64,000 nt of DNA. Source: Sphingomonas sp. G-3-2-10. GTDB taxonomy: Bacteria > Pseudomonadota > Alphaproteobacteria > Sphingomonadales > Sphingomonadaceae. The stretch spans positions 1,116,001-1,180,000 of the forward strand of contig NZ_JABBFY010000001.1 in the NCBI RefSeq assembly GCF_012927115.1, given 5' to 3'. Of this stretch, positions 43,350 through 52,222 are shown piece by piece. Position 1 is the stretch's first letter, and each line of letters begins with the position of its first letter. The position numbers and the translations under genes are program-made. Under the pieces are notes generated by a model, which had not been told where the DNA came from, did no database searches, and was given only the letters and a program-made list of their open reading frames with translations.

Positions 43350-44197
43350 CCTGGATCTCACGCGTCCGCAACGCGCTCGCCTATGTCACCAAGCGGGAGA
43401 CGCCCGACAATCTCTGGCACAAGTGCAAGGGATGCGGGACGATGGTGTTCCTCAAGGAGCTCGAGGAAAACCAGAGCGTCTGCCCGCATTGCGATTTCCA
43501 TGAGCGCATCGGCCCGGCCGAACGCTTCGAAGCGCTGTTCGACGAAGGCTATACCGTCCTTCCCAGCCCGAAGGTCGCCGAGGATCCGCTGCGGTTCCGC
43601 GACCAGAAGCCCTATCCGGTCCGCCTGAAGGCCGCGCGCACCGCAACCGGCGAGAGCGACGCGTTCATCAACGCCAGCGGCACGATCCTCGGCCGCCGTG
43701 CGGTGATCGGCGTGCAGGATTTCGCCTTCATGGGCGGATCGATGGGCCAGGCCGTGGGCGAAGCGTTCATCGCCGGCGTCGAAGCCGCGATCGGCGCCCG
43801 CGCGCCATACATTGTCTTCACCGCATCGGGCGGCGCGCGGATGCAGGAAGGCATCCTGTCGCTGATGCAGATGCCGCGCACCACCGTGGCGATCGAGATG
43901 CTCCACGACGCGGGCCTGCCCTATATCGTTGTGCTGACCGATCCGACCTCGGGCGGCGTGATGGCCGCCTATGCGATGCTGGGCGATGTCCAGATCGCCG
44001 AACCGCGCGCCACCCTCGCCTTCACCGGCCGCCGCGTGATCGAGAACACGATCCGCGAAAAGCTGCCCGACGATTTCCAGACCTCGGAATATTATTACGA
44101 TCACGGGCTGGTCGATATGGTCACCCATCGCAAGCAGCTGCGCGAGACGCTGGGTCAGTTGATCGGCCTGCTGTGCGAGGCGAAGAAGGCGGCCTGA
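43346..44197 (+). CDS. accD: Acetyl-CoA carboxylase carboxyltransferase subunit beta
   Basis: AccD forms the carboxyltransferase with AccA for malonyl-CoA synthesis. The 283-residue protein has the N-terminal zinc finger HKCKGCG-x-SVCPHC, then [12 protein letters not shown] and [12 protein letters not shown], the acyl-CoA binding motifs. Linkage trpA-accD-folC is standard in alphaproteobacteria. Confidence 0.97.
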   Translation: MTWISRVRNALAYVTKRETPDNLWHKCKGCGTMVFLKELEENQSVCPHCDFHERIGPAERFEALFDEGYTVLPSPKVAEDPLRFRDQKPYPVRLKAARTATGESDAFINASGTILGRRAVIGVQDFAFMGGSMGQAVGEAFIAGVEAAIGARAPYIVFTASGGARMQEGILSLMQMPRTTVAIEMLHDAGLPYIVVLTDPTSGGVMAAYAMLGDVQIAEPRATLAFTGRRVIENTIREKLPDDFQTSEYYYDHGLVDMVTHRKQLRETLGQLIGLLCEAKKAA

Positions 44198-44208
44198 TCT
44201 TCTTGAGC

Positions 44209-44313
44209 CTCTCCTCTTCAGAGGAGGGGTTGGGGTGGAGGAGTCCTTCCTGGCCCCGGCCTCTGCGAGGCGATGACTGCCCCACCCAACCCCTCCCCTG
44301 AAGGGGAGGGGCT
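44209..44313. repeat. Palindromic repeat between accD and folC
   Basis: CCTCTCCTCTTCAGAGGAGGGGTTGGGG begins just after the accD stop and an inverted counterpart CCCCACCCAACCCCTCCCCTGAAGGGGAGGGGCT ends 11 nt before the folC start. Each half can fold alone or the halves can pair. The terminal CCCCTCCCCTGAAGGGGAGGGG resembles 6711-6740. It may act as a partial terminator or as an mRNA stabiliser. Confidence 0.75.
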
Positions 44314-44324
44314 AAGAAAAAGCC

Positions 44325-45644
44325 ATGCCCGATCACGCCACCTCCTCCTCGCCCGCGGTCCAGGCCCAGCTCGACCGGCTGACCGCGCTTTCGCCCGGCG
44401 CCGATATCCTCGGCCTCGAGCGCATCACCGCGTTGCTCGACCGGATCGGCAATCCGCATCGCAAGCTGCCGCCGGTGTTCCACGTCGCCGGCACCAACGG
44501 CAAGGGCTCGACCTGCGCCTTCCTGCGCGCCGCGCTCGAAGCCGGGGGCAAGACCGTCCATGTCTATTCCAGCCCGCACCTCGTCCGGTTCAACGAGCGA
44601 ATCCGGATCGCGGGCAAGCTGATCGAAGACGACGCGCTTGCCGTCCTGCTTTCCGAAGTGCTCGATCATGCCGAGGGGATCGGCGCCAGCTTCTTCGAAG
44701 TGACCACTGCCGCCGCCTTCCTCGCATTCTCGCGCACGCCGGCGGATGCCTGCGTCATCGAGGTCGGCCTGGGCGGGCGGCTCGACGCGACCAACGTCAT
44801 CCCCAATCCCGCGATCACCGGCATCGCCCAGTTGGGCATCGATCACGAAGCGTTCCTCGGCAACACCGCCGAGGACATCGCGGCCGAGAAGGCCGGGATC
44901 GCCAAGCGCGGCACGATGCTGGTGACGATGCGCTATCCCGATTCGGTGGCGAACCGCATCCGCAAGGTGGCCGACGCGGCCGGCGCGGTGGTGATCGCCG
45001 AGGGCGAGGCATGGCGCTACACCGCCACTGCCCAGGCCATCCGCTTCGCCGATGCCCGCGAGACGATCGTCGCGCCGCTGCCCGCGCTCGCCGGACCGCA
45101 CCAGCCCGCCAACTATGCCCTCGCGCTCGCGATGCTGCGTTATCAGAAGGCCGTGCCCATCTCGCTCGGCGCGCTGATCGAAGCTTCGAGCCGCGCCCGC
45201 TGGCCCGCGCGGATGCAGCGGCTGCGCAAGGGGCCGCTGACCGCGCACCTGCCGCCCGACAGCGAGCTGTGGCTCGACGGCGGCCACAATCCCGCAGCCG
45301 CGAAAGTCATCGCCGATGCCATCTGGCAAGTCGCACAGGGCCGCCCGATCCACCTCATCCTCGGCATGTTGGAAAACAAGGATGCCGAGACGCTGATCTG
45401 GCACTTCGCGTCGCGGATCGCGTCGCTGACGGCCGTGCCGGTCGAGGGTCATGCGCATCACTATCCCGGCCATCTCGCCGAGATCGCGCGCGAAATGGGT
45501 ACGCCCGTCACCGAGATGGAAAAGGACGTCCCCACCGCCCTTGCCCGCCTGCCGCACGGCGGCAAGCCCTCGGTCGTGCTGGTGCTCGGCTCGCTCTATC
45601 TCGCCGGCAAGGTGCTGGAGGCCAACGGCGAACTGCCCGACTGA
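44325..45644 (+). CDS. folC: Bifunctional folylpolyglutamate/dihydrofolate synthase
   Basis: FolC adds glutamate to dihydropteroate and folates. The 439-residue Mur-ligase-like protein has P-loop VAGTNGKGSTCAFL, YSSPHLVRFNERI, VIEVGLGGRLDATN, and DGGHNPAAA for the Mg/C-terminal domain. It is downstream of accD in the same direction. Confidence 0.97.
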   Translation: MPDHATSSSPAVQAQLDRLTALSPGADILGLERITALLDRIGNPHRKLPPVFHVAGTNGKGSTCAFLRAALEAGGKTVHVYSSPHLVRFNERIRIAGKLIEDDALAVLLSEVLDHAEGIGASFFEVTTAAAFLAFSRTPADACVIEVGLGGRLDATNVIPNPAITGIAQLGIDHEAFLGNTAEDIAAEKAGIAKRGTMLVTMRYPDSVANRIRKVADAAGAVVIAEGEAWRYTATAQAIRFADARETIVAPLPALAGPHQPANYALALAMLRYQKAVPISLGALIEASSRARWPARMQRLRKGPLTAHLPPDSELWLDGGHNPAAAKVIADAIWQVAQGRPIHLILGMLENKDAETLIWHFASRIASLTAVPVEGHAHHYPGHLAEIAREMGTPVTEMEKDVPTALARLPHGGKPSVVLVLGSLYLAGKVLEANGELPD

Positions 45645-45743
45645 CGCGGCTCGGCGCAATGCCGCACCGCATCACGTTATTGCGATTGACTATCAATAGC
45701 GAACTCGCAAGACTGGATTCCGTACCCACGCCGGAGTCCTCGA

Positions 45744-46172
45744 ATGCACGCCAGCTCGACCCTCACCGCCGCGCTTCCCGCCGTCCAGTCGGACGATCCC
45801 GGTGCACGGCTCATGCTCTTCGGTATCCGCCAGATGGGTGCGCATGGCCTCAACGACGCCTGCGCCGCCCATGCCTTCGTCACCGCCTTTGGGAGGGGCT
45901 TCCAGCGCCCGCTGGTCCTGCTGCGCGCGCTCATGGCGGAAATGTCCGCGGCATCGGCCCGCCCGGTCCAGATCGCGCCGTGGTGCTGCCCGCGCATGAC
46001 CGCAGCCGAATCGGCCCTGCTCTCGGCCCTGGGCCGGGTCCGCACCAATCCCCAGGCCGCGTCGCTGCTGCTTGGTGACCTGCTCGGCTTGCGCGATCCT
46101 GGCGGCATCGTCGCGACGACCCATGCGCTGTCGAACGCCTTCGCCGATATGGGCCTGCCCCTGCCGGGCTAA
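45744..46172 (+). CDS. Conserved small protein, unknown function (142 aa)
   Basis: The 142 residues are helical and neutral, with RLMLFGIRQMGAHGLNDACAAHAF, CCPRMTAAESALL and ASLLLGDLLGLRDPG. They resemble small sphingomonad proteins of the DUF6628 type, from memory only. The gap 45645-45743 holds TATTGCGATTGACTATCAATAG, an AT-rich stretch likely to contain the promoter. The TAA stop interlocks with the TAG stop of the convergent TPR gene (CTAA). Confidence 0.7.
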   Translation: MHASSTLTAALPAVQSDDPGARLMLFGIRQMGAHGLNDACAAHAFVTAFGRGFQRPLVLLRALMAEMSAASARPVQIAPWCCPRMTAAESALLSALGRVRTNPQAASLLLGDLLGLRDPGGIVATTHALSNAFADMGLPLPG

Positions 46173-46930
46173 GCGACGCCCCGCGCGCGCAGATCGCGCA
46201 GGGTGTCCATCGCCCATTTGTACATGCCGGCCTCGGCCGCGCGCTGATGCCGGTCGAGGTGGCGCATCCGGCGCTCCACTTCCTCCAGCACCTTCAGCGC
46301 CTTGCGGTCCCATCCCCGCTCGATCAGCAGCGCTGCGTAGCGGCATCGCGCCTCCTCGCCCGGCAGGCGCGTGACGACATCCTCGTACAGCGCCAGCGCC
46401 TCGTCCTTGCGCCCGAGATGATCGAGCGCCCGCGCGCGAAGCATCGTCATGCGATCGCGCTCGCCCTGCGTGCCCGAACTACCGATCGTGTCGAGCAACG
46501 CCAGCGCTTCCGCCCCCTGCCCGGTCTCGAACAGCGAAGCAGCGAGCTTTCCCTGCGTCCGCGGATCGATATCGCCCGCGGTCCGGTCGATCGCTTCGCG
46601 ATAGATCGGGATGGCTTCGTCGTGCCGCCCCAGCGCCGCGAGCGCATCGGCCAGCCGCATCCGGTTCGCGGCGGTGTCGGCCAGATCGAGCGCATCGCGC
46701 GCCGCCCGCACCTCGCGCTCGGGATCGATCGCAGCGATCACGTTGGCCTTCGCCGTCCGCACATGCCGGTTGCCCTGCATGCCAGGCAGCACTTCGACGA
46801 CGAAATAGGCGATCGCACCGACCACCGGCAGGAAGATCAGCGCGGTGAGCCACATCTGGTTCCGGCCGGTCTTCACCAGATGGATGACGCACGCCACCTG
46901 CAGCGCGATGATCGCGAGATAGACGGGCAC
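46169..46930 (-). CDS. Membrane-anchored TPR-repeat protein
   Basis: The 253 residues have two N-terminal helices (residues 2-18 and 27-47), resembling the PLDc_N anchor of cardiolipin synthases, with a W-x-x-ALIFLPVVGAIAYF segment. TPR-like repeats follow (DTAANRMRLADALAALGRHDEAIPIYREAI, QGERDRMTMLRARALDHLGRKDEALALYEDV). No enzymatic domain. Probably a scaffold. It lies 4 nt after the ampG-like gene. Confidence 0.85.
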   Translation of the reverse strand: MPVYLAIIALQVACVIHLVKTGRNQMWLTALIFLPVVGAIAYFVVEVLPGMQGNRHVRTAKANVIAAIDPEREVRAARDALDLADTAANRMRLADALAALGRHDEAIPIYREAIDRTAGDIDPRTQGKLAASLFETGQGAEALALLDTIGSSGTQGERDRMTMLRARALDHLGRKDEALALYEDVVTRLPGEEARCRYAALLIERGWDRKALKVLEEVERRMRHLDRHQRAAEAGMYKWAMDTLRDLRARGVA

Positions 46931-46934
46931 GGCG

Positions 46935-48296
46935 TCAGTCTTTCGCCGGCGCGGCTTCCTCCGCCCCCGCGCGCGCCTTGCGGACGCTTTCGACGACGAA
47001 CCCCTTCTGCCACAGCACCCACAACAGGATCATGCCGGGAATGGCGACGACCGTGGTCATCACCCAGAAGCCGACCCAGCCCAGTTCCTCGGCCGCCCAG
47101 CCCGCGGGTGTCGACAGCCAGGTCCGCCCAACGCCCGCCAGCGCCGAGAGAAGCGCGAACTGCGTCGCCGTATAGGCGAGGCTCGACAGCCCGGAGAGAT
47201 AGACCACGAAGATCGACAGGCCGAGGCCGCTGGTCACCTGCTCGGTCGCCACCGCGATCGTCAGCCACAGGTTCGAATGGCCCTGCGACGCGAGGATCGC
47301 GAAGGTCAGGTTGCTGATCATCATCAGCACGCCGGACACGAACAGGGCGCGTCCCATTCCCAGCCACGCCAGCAGCGGCGCGGACAGCGCGGTGCCGACG
47401 ATCAGGCCCCAGAATCCGATCACCTTGTTGATCGCGATGAATTCGGTGTCGCTGAAGCCCAGCTCGACGATCATCGGATTGAGCATCGATTGCCCCATCG
47501 CGTCGCCCAGCTTGTAGATCAGCACGAACAGCAGGATCAGCACCGCGCCGCGCCGCTTCAGGAACTCGCGGAACGGGCCGATCAGGGTCGACTGGATCCA
47601 CGCTCCCGCCGACTGGCGCTGGTGCGTCGCGATCACGCGGTCGTGCAGGCCCGACCCGGCCCAGAAGGATGCGATGATCGCGGGGATGATGCAGAAGCCG
47701 GTCAGGCCGTAGGCGGTCGCCCAGCCCAGCCCAAGCCCCTCGGGCGATGCCAGTGCGATCGTGCCCACGCCCGCCGCGAAGGCGCCGAGCCGGTATCCGA
47801 ACTGGTTGTTGGCGGTGCCGTGCGCCAGTTCGTCCTCGCTGAGGATCTCGATGCGGTAGGCGTCGATGATGATGTCCTGCGTCGCGCCGAGAAAGGCGGT
47901 GGCGATCGCCCAGAAGGCGAACACGCCCAGATGCAGTTCGGGCTGGCTGGCACCGAGCATCCAGATCGAGACGAACAGCAGCGCCTGCACCGTGAACAGC
48001 CAAGCGCGGCGCTGACCGAAGATGCCGGTGAGGATAGGCAGCTTCAGCCGGTCGATCAGCGGCGCCCACAGGAATTTGAGCGTGTAGGGTGTGGTGAGGC
48101 CGATCGCGAAGCCGATCGTCTTCTTGTCGATCCCGACCTTGGCCAGCCAGAAGGTCATGGTGCCGAGCAGCAGCGCCAGCGGGAAACCGCTCGAAATGCC
48201 GAGCAGCAGCGCCGCCAGCGGACGCGGCTTCAGATAGGGAAGCAGCGCGGCGCCGAAACCGCCCTTGCCTTCCTCGAACGTGCTGCCCGTCGTCAT
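46935..48296 (-). CDS. ampG: AmpG-like muropeptide MFS transporter
   Basis: AmpG imports anhydromuropeptides for cell-wall recycling. The 453-residue protein has 12 to 14 hydrophobic helices and AmpG-type loops: [59 protein letters not shown]. Close homology to AmpG supports the call; other PAT family substrates remain possible. It diverges from the Rieske oxygenase gene across 68 nt. Confidence 0.9.
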   Translation of the reverse strand: MTTGSTFEEGKGGFGAALLPYLKPRPLAALLLGISSGFPLALLLGTMTFWLAKVGIDKKTIGFAIGLTTPYTLKFLWAPLIDRLKLPILTGIFGQRRAWLFTVQALLFVSIWMLGASQPELHLGVFAFWAIATAFLGATQDIIIDAYRIEILSEDELAHGTANNQFGYRLGAFAAGVGTIALASPEGLGLGWATAYGLTGFCIIPAIIASFWAGSGLHDRVIATHQRQSAGAWIQSTLIGPFREFLKRRGAVLILLFVLIYKLGDAMGQSMLNPMIVELGFSDTEFIAINKVIGFWGLIVGTALSAPLLAWLGMGRALFVSGVLMMISNLTFAILASQGHSNLWLTIAVATEQVTSGLGLSIFVVYLSGLSSLAYTATQFALLSALAGVGRTWLSTPAGWAAEELGWVGFWVMTTVVAIPGMILLWVLWQKGFVVESVRKARAGAEEAAPAKD

Positions 48297-48364
48297 CCCT
48301 TGCTCCCTTACCCCGTTGGGGCGAAACTAGCGCCAAAACCGGCGAACGCCAGTGGGAGAGGATA

Positions 48365-49492
48365 ATGAACGCGCGGGTTCCGACCGAGGGGCAATTGGCG
48401 CTCGCCGCGCAGCTTGCGGCAGGCGGCTCGCGCGGCGCGACGGGCATCACCTATGTCGATGCCTCGGCCTATGTTAGCGAAGCCCGCTATGCCGCCGAGC
48501 AGCAGCGCATCTTTGCCCGCCACCCGCTGGTGATCGCGCCGTCCGCGCTGTTGCCCGAACCCAATATGGCCGTGCCGCATGACGGCTTCGGCAAGCCGAT
48601 GCTCGTCACGCGCGACAAGGATGGCGCCGCGCATGTGTTCCTCAACGTCTGCCAGCATCGCGGGACGCGGCTGGTCGAGGGATGCGAGGCGGTGAAGTCG
48701 CCGCGGCTCGTCTGCCCCTATCATGCCTGGACCTACAAGCTGGATGGCAGCCTGACCGGAATGCCGCGCCCCGAAACCTTTCCCGGCCTCGACAAGAGCG
48801 CGCACGGGCTCAAGCGCCTGCCCACCTTCGAAGCCGGCGGGCTGATCTGGTTCGCCTTCGACGAGGACGCCGATTTCGCCGGGCCCGAGACGCTCGCGCA
48901 TGATTTCGAAGCGTTCGACCTTGCCGGACAGCACCTGTTCCGCCGCCGCACCCACGACGTGAAGGCGAACTGGAAGCTGATCATGGACGCCTTCCTCGAA
49001 TCCTATCACGTCACCCGCCTCCACGCCGCGACGATCGGGCCGTTCTTCAAGGATGGCGTGACCACCGCCGACACGATCGGCCCGCATCAGCGCAGCGCGG
49101 TCGGCCGCGATTCCGCGCATGAGGCATTGTCGTCGAGCGACTGGGCGGTGCTGCGCGGGGCGATCACCTACACCTATCAGATGTTCCCCGGCACGGTGCT
49201 GATCGTCAGCCCGGATTACATCAACCTGATGGTGCTGATGCCGCAGGCGGTCGACCGCGTGCTGGTCGAGGATTTCATGCTGATCCCCGAGCCGCCCGCG
49301 ACCGAGAAGGCGCTGGCGCATTGGGAAAAGAGCTGGAACCTGCTCGACGGCGGCGTCTTCGCCAGCGAGGATTTCCGCGCGGCCGAACTCGGCCAGCAGG
49401 GGCTGGCGTCGGGCGCGATCGACCGGATGACGCTGGGCACGCTCGAACTGGGCGTGCGCAACTTCCACGACGCGGTGGAGGGAGCTCTCTGA
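48365..49492 (+). CDS. Rieske aromatic-ring-hydroxylating oxygenase, alpha subunit-like
   Basis: The 375-residue protein has an N-terminal Rieske [2Fe-2S] domain with [11 protein letters not shown] and [12 protein letters not shown], and a catalytic domain with mononuclear iron ligands in [19 protein letters not shown]. No beta subunit, ferredoxin or reductase gene is adjacent, so electron partners must be encoded elsewhere. The substrate could be an aromatic acid, a quaternary amine or another compound. Confidence 0.9.
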   Translation: MNARVPTEGQLALAAQLAAGGSRGATGITYVDASAYVSEARYAAEQQRIFARHPLVIAPSALLPEPNMAVPHDGFGKPMLVTRDKDGAAHVFLNVCQHRGTRLVEGCEAVKSPRLVCPYHAWTYKLDGSLTGMPRPETFPGLDKSAHGLKRLPTFEAGGLIWFAFDEDADFAGPETLAHDFEAFDLAGQHLFRRRTHDVKANWKLIMDAFLESYHVTRLHAATIGPFFKDGVTTADTIGPHQRSAVGRDSAHEALSSSDWAVLRGAITYTYQMFPGTVLIVSPDYINLMVLMPQAVDRVLVEDFMLIPEPPATEKALAHWEKSWNLLDGGVFASEDFRAAELGQQGLASGAIDRMTLGTLELGVRNFHDAVEGAL

Positions 49493-49495
49493 ATG

Positions 49496-49627
49496 CCCTC
49501 TCCCATTGGGAGAGGGAGGAGGCGCGAAGCGCCGGAAGGGTGAGGGCGACTGGACGAGGTGACTTAAGCCACATCATCCTTCCCACGCCTTCGGCGCGGG
49601 ACCCTTCCTTCTCCCAATGGGAGAAGG
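49496..49627. repeat. Long inverted repeat between convergent oxygenase and receiver genes
   Basis: TCTCCCATTGGGAGAGGGAGG near 49499-49519 pairs with CCTTCTCCCAATGGGAGA near 49606-49624. Inside are GGCGCGAAGCGCC and CGCCTTCGGCG hairpins. The build and the flanking GAAGG/TGAGGG words match the element at 36944-37080. It spans the whole gap between the two stop codons and can serve as a bidirectional terminator. Confidence 0.8.
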
Positions 49628-49629
49628 AA

Positions 49630-50061
49630 TTATGCCGCTTGCGCGAACAGGCTGAAGCTGCCGGGCAGGCGCTTGGGCTTCTTCCCCTCGACCACCGCTT
49701 CGATCGCATCGATCGCGCCAAGCAGGTCGCGCTGCGGATAGGGCTTGGACAGGCATCCCGCCGCCAGCGCCCGCGCATCGCCGGGGCAATTGCCGGTCAC
49801 GAACAGGATCTGGATGCCGCGGGCATGCGCCGCCTTCGCCACATCGATTCCGCTGCCATCGGCCAGATTCACGTCGAGCAGCACCAGGTCGATCTCTTCG
49901 GCGGTATCGATCAGCGCCAGCGCATCCGCCACGCGATCGACCGTGCCGGCGATCTCGAACCCGGATTCACGCAGGAAATGCTCTGTGTCGAACGCGACCA
50001 GAGGTTCGTCCTCGACGATGAGAACATGTTCGATCCTGCGCTTCTTCTTTCCGAACAACAT
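49630..50061 (-). CDS. Single-domain response regulator
   Basis: The 143-residue protein is a receiver domain with the acidic pair VEDEP, phosphoacceptor Asp in VLLDVNLADGSG, TG in FVTGN and switch lysine in LSKPYP. A basic N-terminus (FGKKKRR) and short C-terminal tail are added. It has no output domain, so it should act by protein contact. No kinase gene is adjacent. Confidence 0.93.
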   Translation of the reverse strand: MLFGKKKRRIEHVLIVEDEPLVAFDTEHFLRESGFEIAGTVDRVADALALIDTAEEIDLVLLDVNLADGSGIDVAKAAHARGIQILFVTGNCPGDARALAAGCLSKPYPQRDLLGAIDAIEAVVEGKKPKRLPGSFSLFAQAA

Positions 50062-50181
50062 GGCCGATTACCCAAACCCGCACGGCCCAGAATGGCCCGC
50101 GCCTCAACGCTGTAACGCGCAACCTCTTTCCAGTGCCGCAATAATTTTTGTCTGCGCGCAGTTAATCGCTATAGCGCCCGC

Positions 50182-51573
50182 GTGTCCCAAACCAGTGATC
50201 CAAATCAGCAGCGCATCGCGAAGCTGCTCGCCCGTGCCGGAATCGCGTCGCGTCGAGAGATCGAACGCATGATCGCCGAGGGCCGCATCGCCCTGAACGG
50301 CAAGACGCTCGATACGCCCGCCACCGTCCTTGCGTCGCTCGAGGGCGTCACGGTGGATGGCCATCCCGTCGAAGCGCCCAAGGCCGCGCGCCTGTTTCGC
50401 TATCACAAGCCATCGGGCCTGCTCACCGCCGAGCGCGATCCGGCGGGCCGCCCGACCATCTATGACCGGATGCCGCAGGGCCTGCCGCGCGTGATGCCTG
50501 TGGGCCGGCTCGATCTGAATACCGAGGGCCTGCTGCTCCTCACCACCGATGGCGAGCTCAAGCGCGAGCTCGAACTGCCTGCCTCGGGCGTCGAGCGCAG
50601 CTACCGCGCCCGCGCCTATGGCAATGTGACGCAGGAGCAGCTCGAGGATCTGATGCTCGGCGTCGAGATCGAGGGCGTGCGCTACGGATCGATCAACGCG
50701 AACATCGAACGCCGCACCGGGGCCAATCTCTGGATCGAGATGACGCTGACCGAGGGCAAGAACCGCGAAGTCCGCCGCGTGCTCGAACATCTCGGGCTGC
50801 AGGTCAGCCGCCTGATCCGCACGCGCTATGGCCCGTTCCATCTCGGCGACCTGCCAACCGGCGATGTCGACGAGATCCGCCCGACCGATCTGGCCACCTT
50901 CCGCACCGTGTTGGGCAAGCCGGGCGGCGGCAAGGCGGCGTCGAACCTCCAGTTCGCGGTGCGCCAGCGCGTCGCGGCGCCCCCTCCGCCGCGCAGCGAA
51001 GCCGGGATCGAACCGGCTGGCCGGCGCACCAGCCGCCCGGATAACCGCCCCGGGCGAGCCCCTCGCCCCACGCCGGTTCGCGAAGACTATCGCCCCGATA
51101 ACCGCCGTGGTCCGGCTCGTGAAGAACGCCCTGCCCGTGACGACGCGCGTCCCCAGCGCGGCCCGGTCCGCCGCGACGACCGCACCCCGTCCGGCGAACG
51201 CCCTCGCGGCTTTGCCCCGCGCGGTGCACCCGATCGCAGCGAACGCCCGGCGCGTGAGGGCGCCCGGCCCGACGCACGCCGCGGCACGGCGCGAAACGAC
51301 GAGCGCAGCGCCGCCGAACCGCGCGCAGCTCGCTTCACCCCGCGCGTAACGCCGTCCGCCCGCACCGAGCGCCCGGCCCGTGAAGATGCCCGCCCGGTGG
51401 CCAACACCGCGCGCGCCGCAAGGGCCAAGGCGCATCGCGAGACCCGCGAGCCGCGCGAAGGCGATTTCGTCGATCGTCCGCGCAATCCGCGTCCGCCGCG
51501 CCCGACCAAGGGTCCGTCGGGAGGCAGAGGCAAGCCGTCCAGGCCCGCCCGGCCGCCAAGGACGCGCAAATAA
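50182..51573 (+). CDS. RluB-type 23S rRNA pseudouridine synthase with long basic tail
   Basis: The GTG at 50182 is the start. An S4 RNA-binding domain (QQRIAKLLARAGIASRREIE) is followed by an RsuA/RluB catalytic domain with the nucleophile Asp in GRLDLNTEGLLLLT and later TLTEGKNREVRRVLEHLG. The last 200 residues are dominated by Arg, Pro, Ala and Asp (many R-R-D and ARDE-type clusters) and are probably disordered and RNA-binding. The family modifies helix 69/90-92 region uridines. It overlaps rsmD by 1 nt (TAATG). Confidence 0.95.
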   Translation: MSQTSDPNQQRIAKLLARAGIASRREIERMIAEGRIALNGKTLDTPATVLASLEGVTVDGHPVEAPKAARLFRYHKPSGLLTAERDPAGRPTIYDRMPQGLPRVMPVGRLDLNTEGLLLLTTDGELKRELELPASGVERSYRARAYGNVTQEQLEDLMLGVEIEGVRYGSINANIERRTGANLWIEMTLTEGKNREVRRVLEHLGLQVSRLIRTRYGPFHLGDLPTGDVDEIRPTDLATFRTVLGKPGGGKAASNLQFAVRQRVAAPPPPRSEAGIEPAGRRTSRPDNRPGRAPRPTPVREDYRPDNRRGPAREERPARDDARPQRGPVRRDDRTPSGERPRGFAPRGAPDRSERPAREGARPDARRGTARNDERSAAEPRAARFTPRVTPSARTERPAREDARPVANTARAARAKAHRETREPREGDFVDRPRNPRPPRPTKGPSGGRGKPSRPARPPRTRK

Positions 51574-52112
51574 TGCGGATCATCGCCGGCACCTGGCGCG
51601 GCCGCCCGCTCGTCGCGCCCAAGGGCGACGCCACCCGTCCCACCGCCGATCGCACCCGCGAGGCTTTGTTCTCGATGCTGGTCAGCCGCGTCGGCAGCTT
51701 CGAGGATCTGGCGGTCGCCGATCTGTTCGCGGGCAGCGGCGCGCTTGGCCTCGAAGCCTTGTCACGCGGTGCAGGCTCATGCCTGTTCGTCGAGCAGGAC
51801 AAGCCCGCGCTCGAAGCGCTCAAAGCCAATATCGCTAAGTTGGGCGCAAAGGCCGACATCCGCGCAACTTCGGTCATGGCCCTCGGCCCCGCCGCGAGGC
51901 CGCTCGACCTCATCATGATGGATCCGCCCTACGGCACGGGCGCGGGCAGCGTGGCGCTCGACAAACTCGCCCGGCTCGGCTGGACCGGCCCCGCGACCTG
52001 GGTCAGCCTCGAGACCGAAAAGGGCGAGGAACCGAGCGTCGCCGGCTTCGAAGTCGATGCCACCCGTGTTTACGGGAAGGCACGGCTGACCTTGCTTCGA
52101 CCTGCCGCATAA
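51573..52112 (+). CDS. rsmD: 16S rRNA (guanine-966-N2)-methyltransferase RsmD
   Basis: The 179-residue protein has MRIIAGTWRGRPL, RPTADRTREALFSML, the SAM motif VADLFAGSGALGLEALSRGA and the catalytic MMDPPYG. It methylates G966 of 16S rRNA. It is coupled to the pseudouridine synthase, giving a small rRNA-modification operon. Confidence 0.96.
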   Translation: MRIIAGTWRGRPLVAPKGDATRPTADRTREALFSMLVSRVGSFEDLAVADLFAGSGALGLEALSRGAGSCLFVEQDKPALEALKANIAKLGAKADIRATSVMALGPAARPLDLIMMDPPYGTGAGSVALDKLARLGWTGPATWVSLETEKGEEPSVAGFEVDATRVYGKARLTLLRPAA

Positions 52113-52114
52113 TT

Positions 52115-52206
52115 TCCGTTCCCCCTGTGCTTGTCGAAGGGCAGCCCTCCTCTTCGACCGATGGTCAGAAGAAAGAGCGGTGCTTCGACAAGCTCAACAC
52201 GAACGG
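52115..52206. repeat. Palindromic intergenic repeat, copy B (GCTTGTCGAAG type)
   Basis: The left arm CCGTTCCCCCTGTGCTTGTCG begins 4 nt past the rsmD stop and the right arm CGACAAGCTCAACACGAACG ends before the MFS gene. The spacer word AAGAAAGAGCGGTG matches that of copy A at 32600-32687 (AAGAAAGAACGGTG). Both copies lie directly after a stop codon. Confidence 0.85.
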
Positions 52207-52222
52207 GAGGGATTGAACCGGC

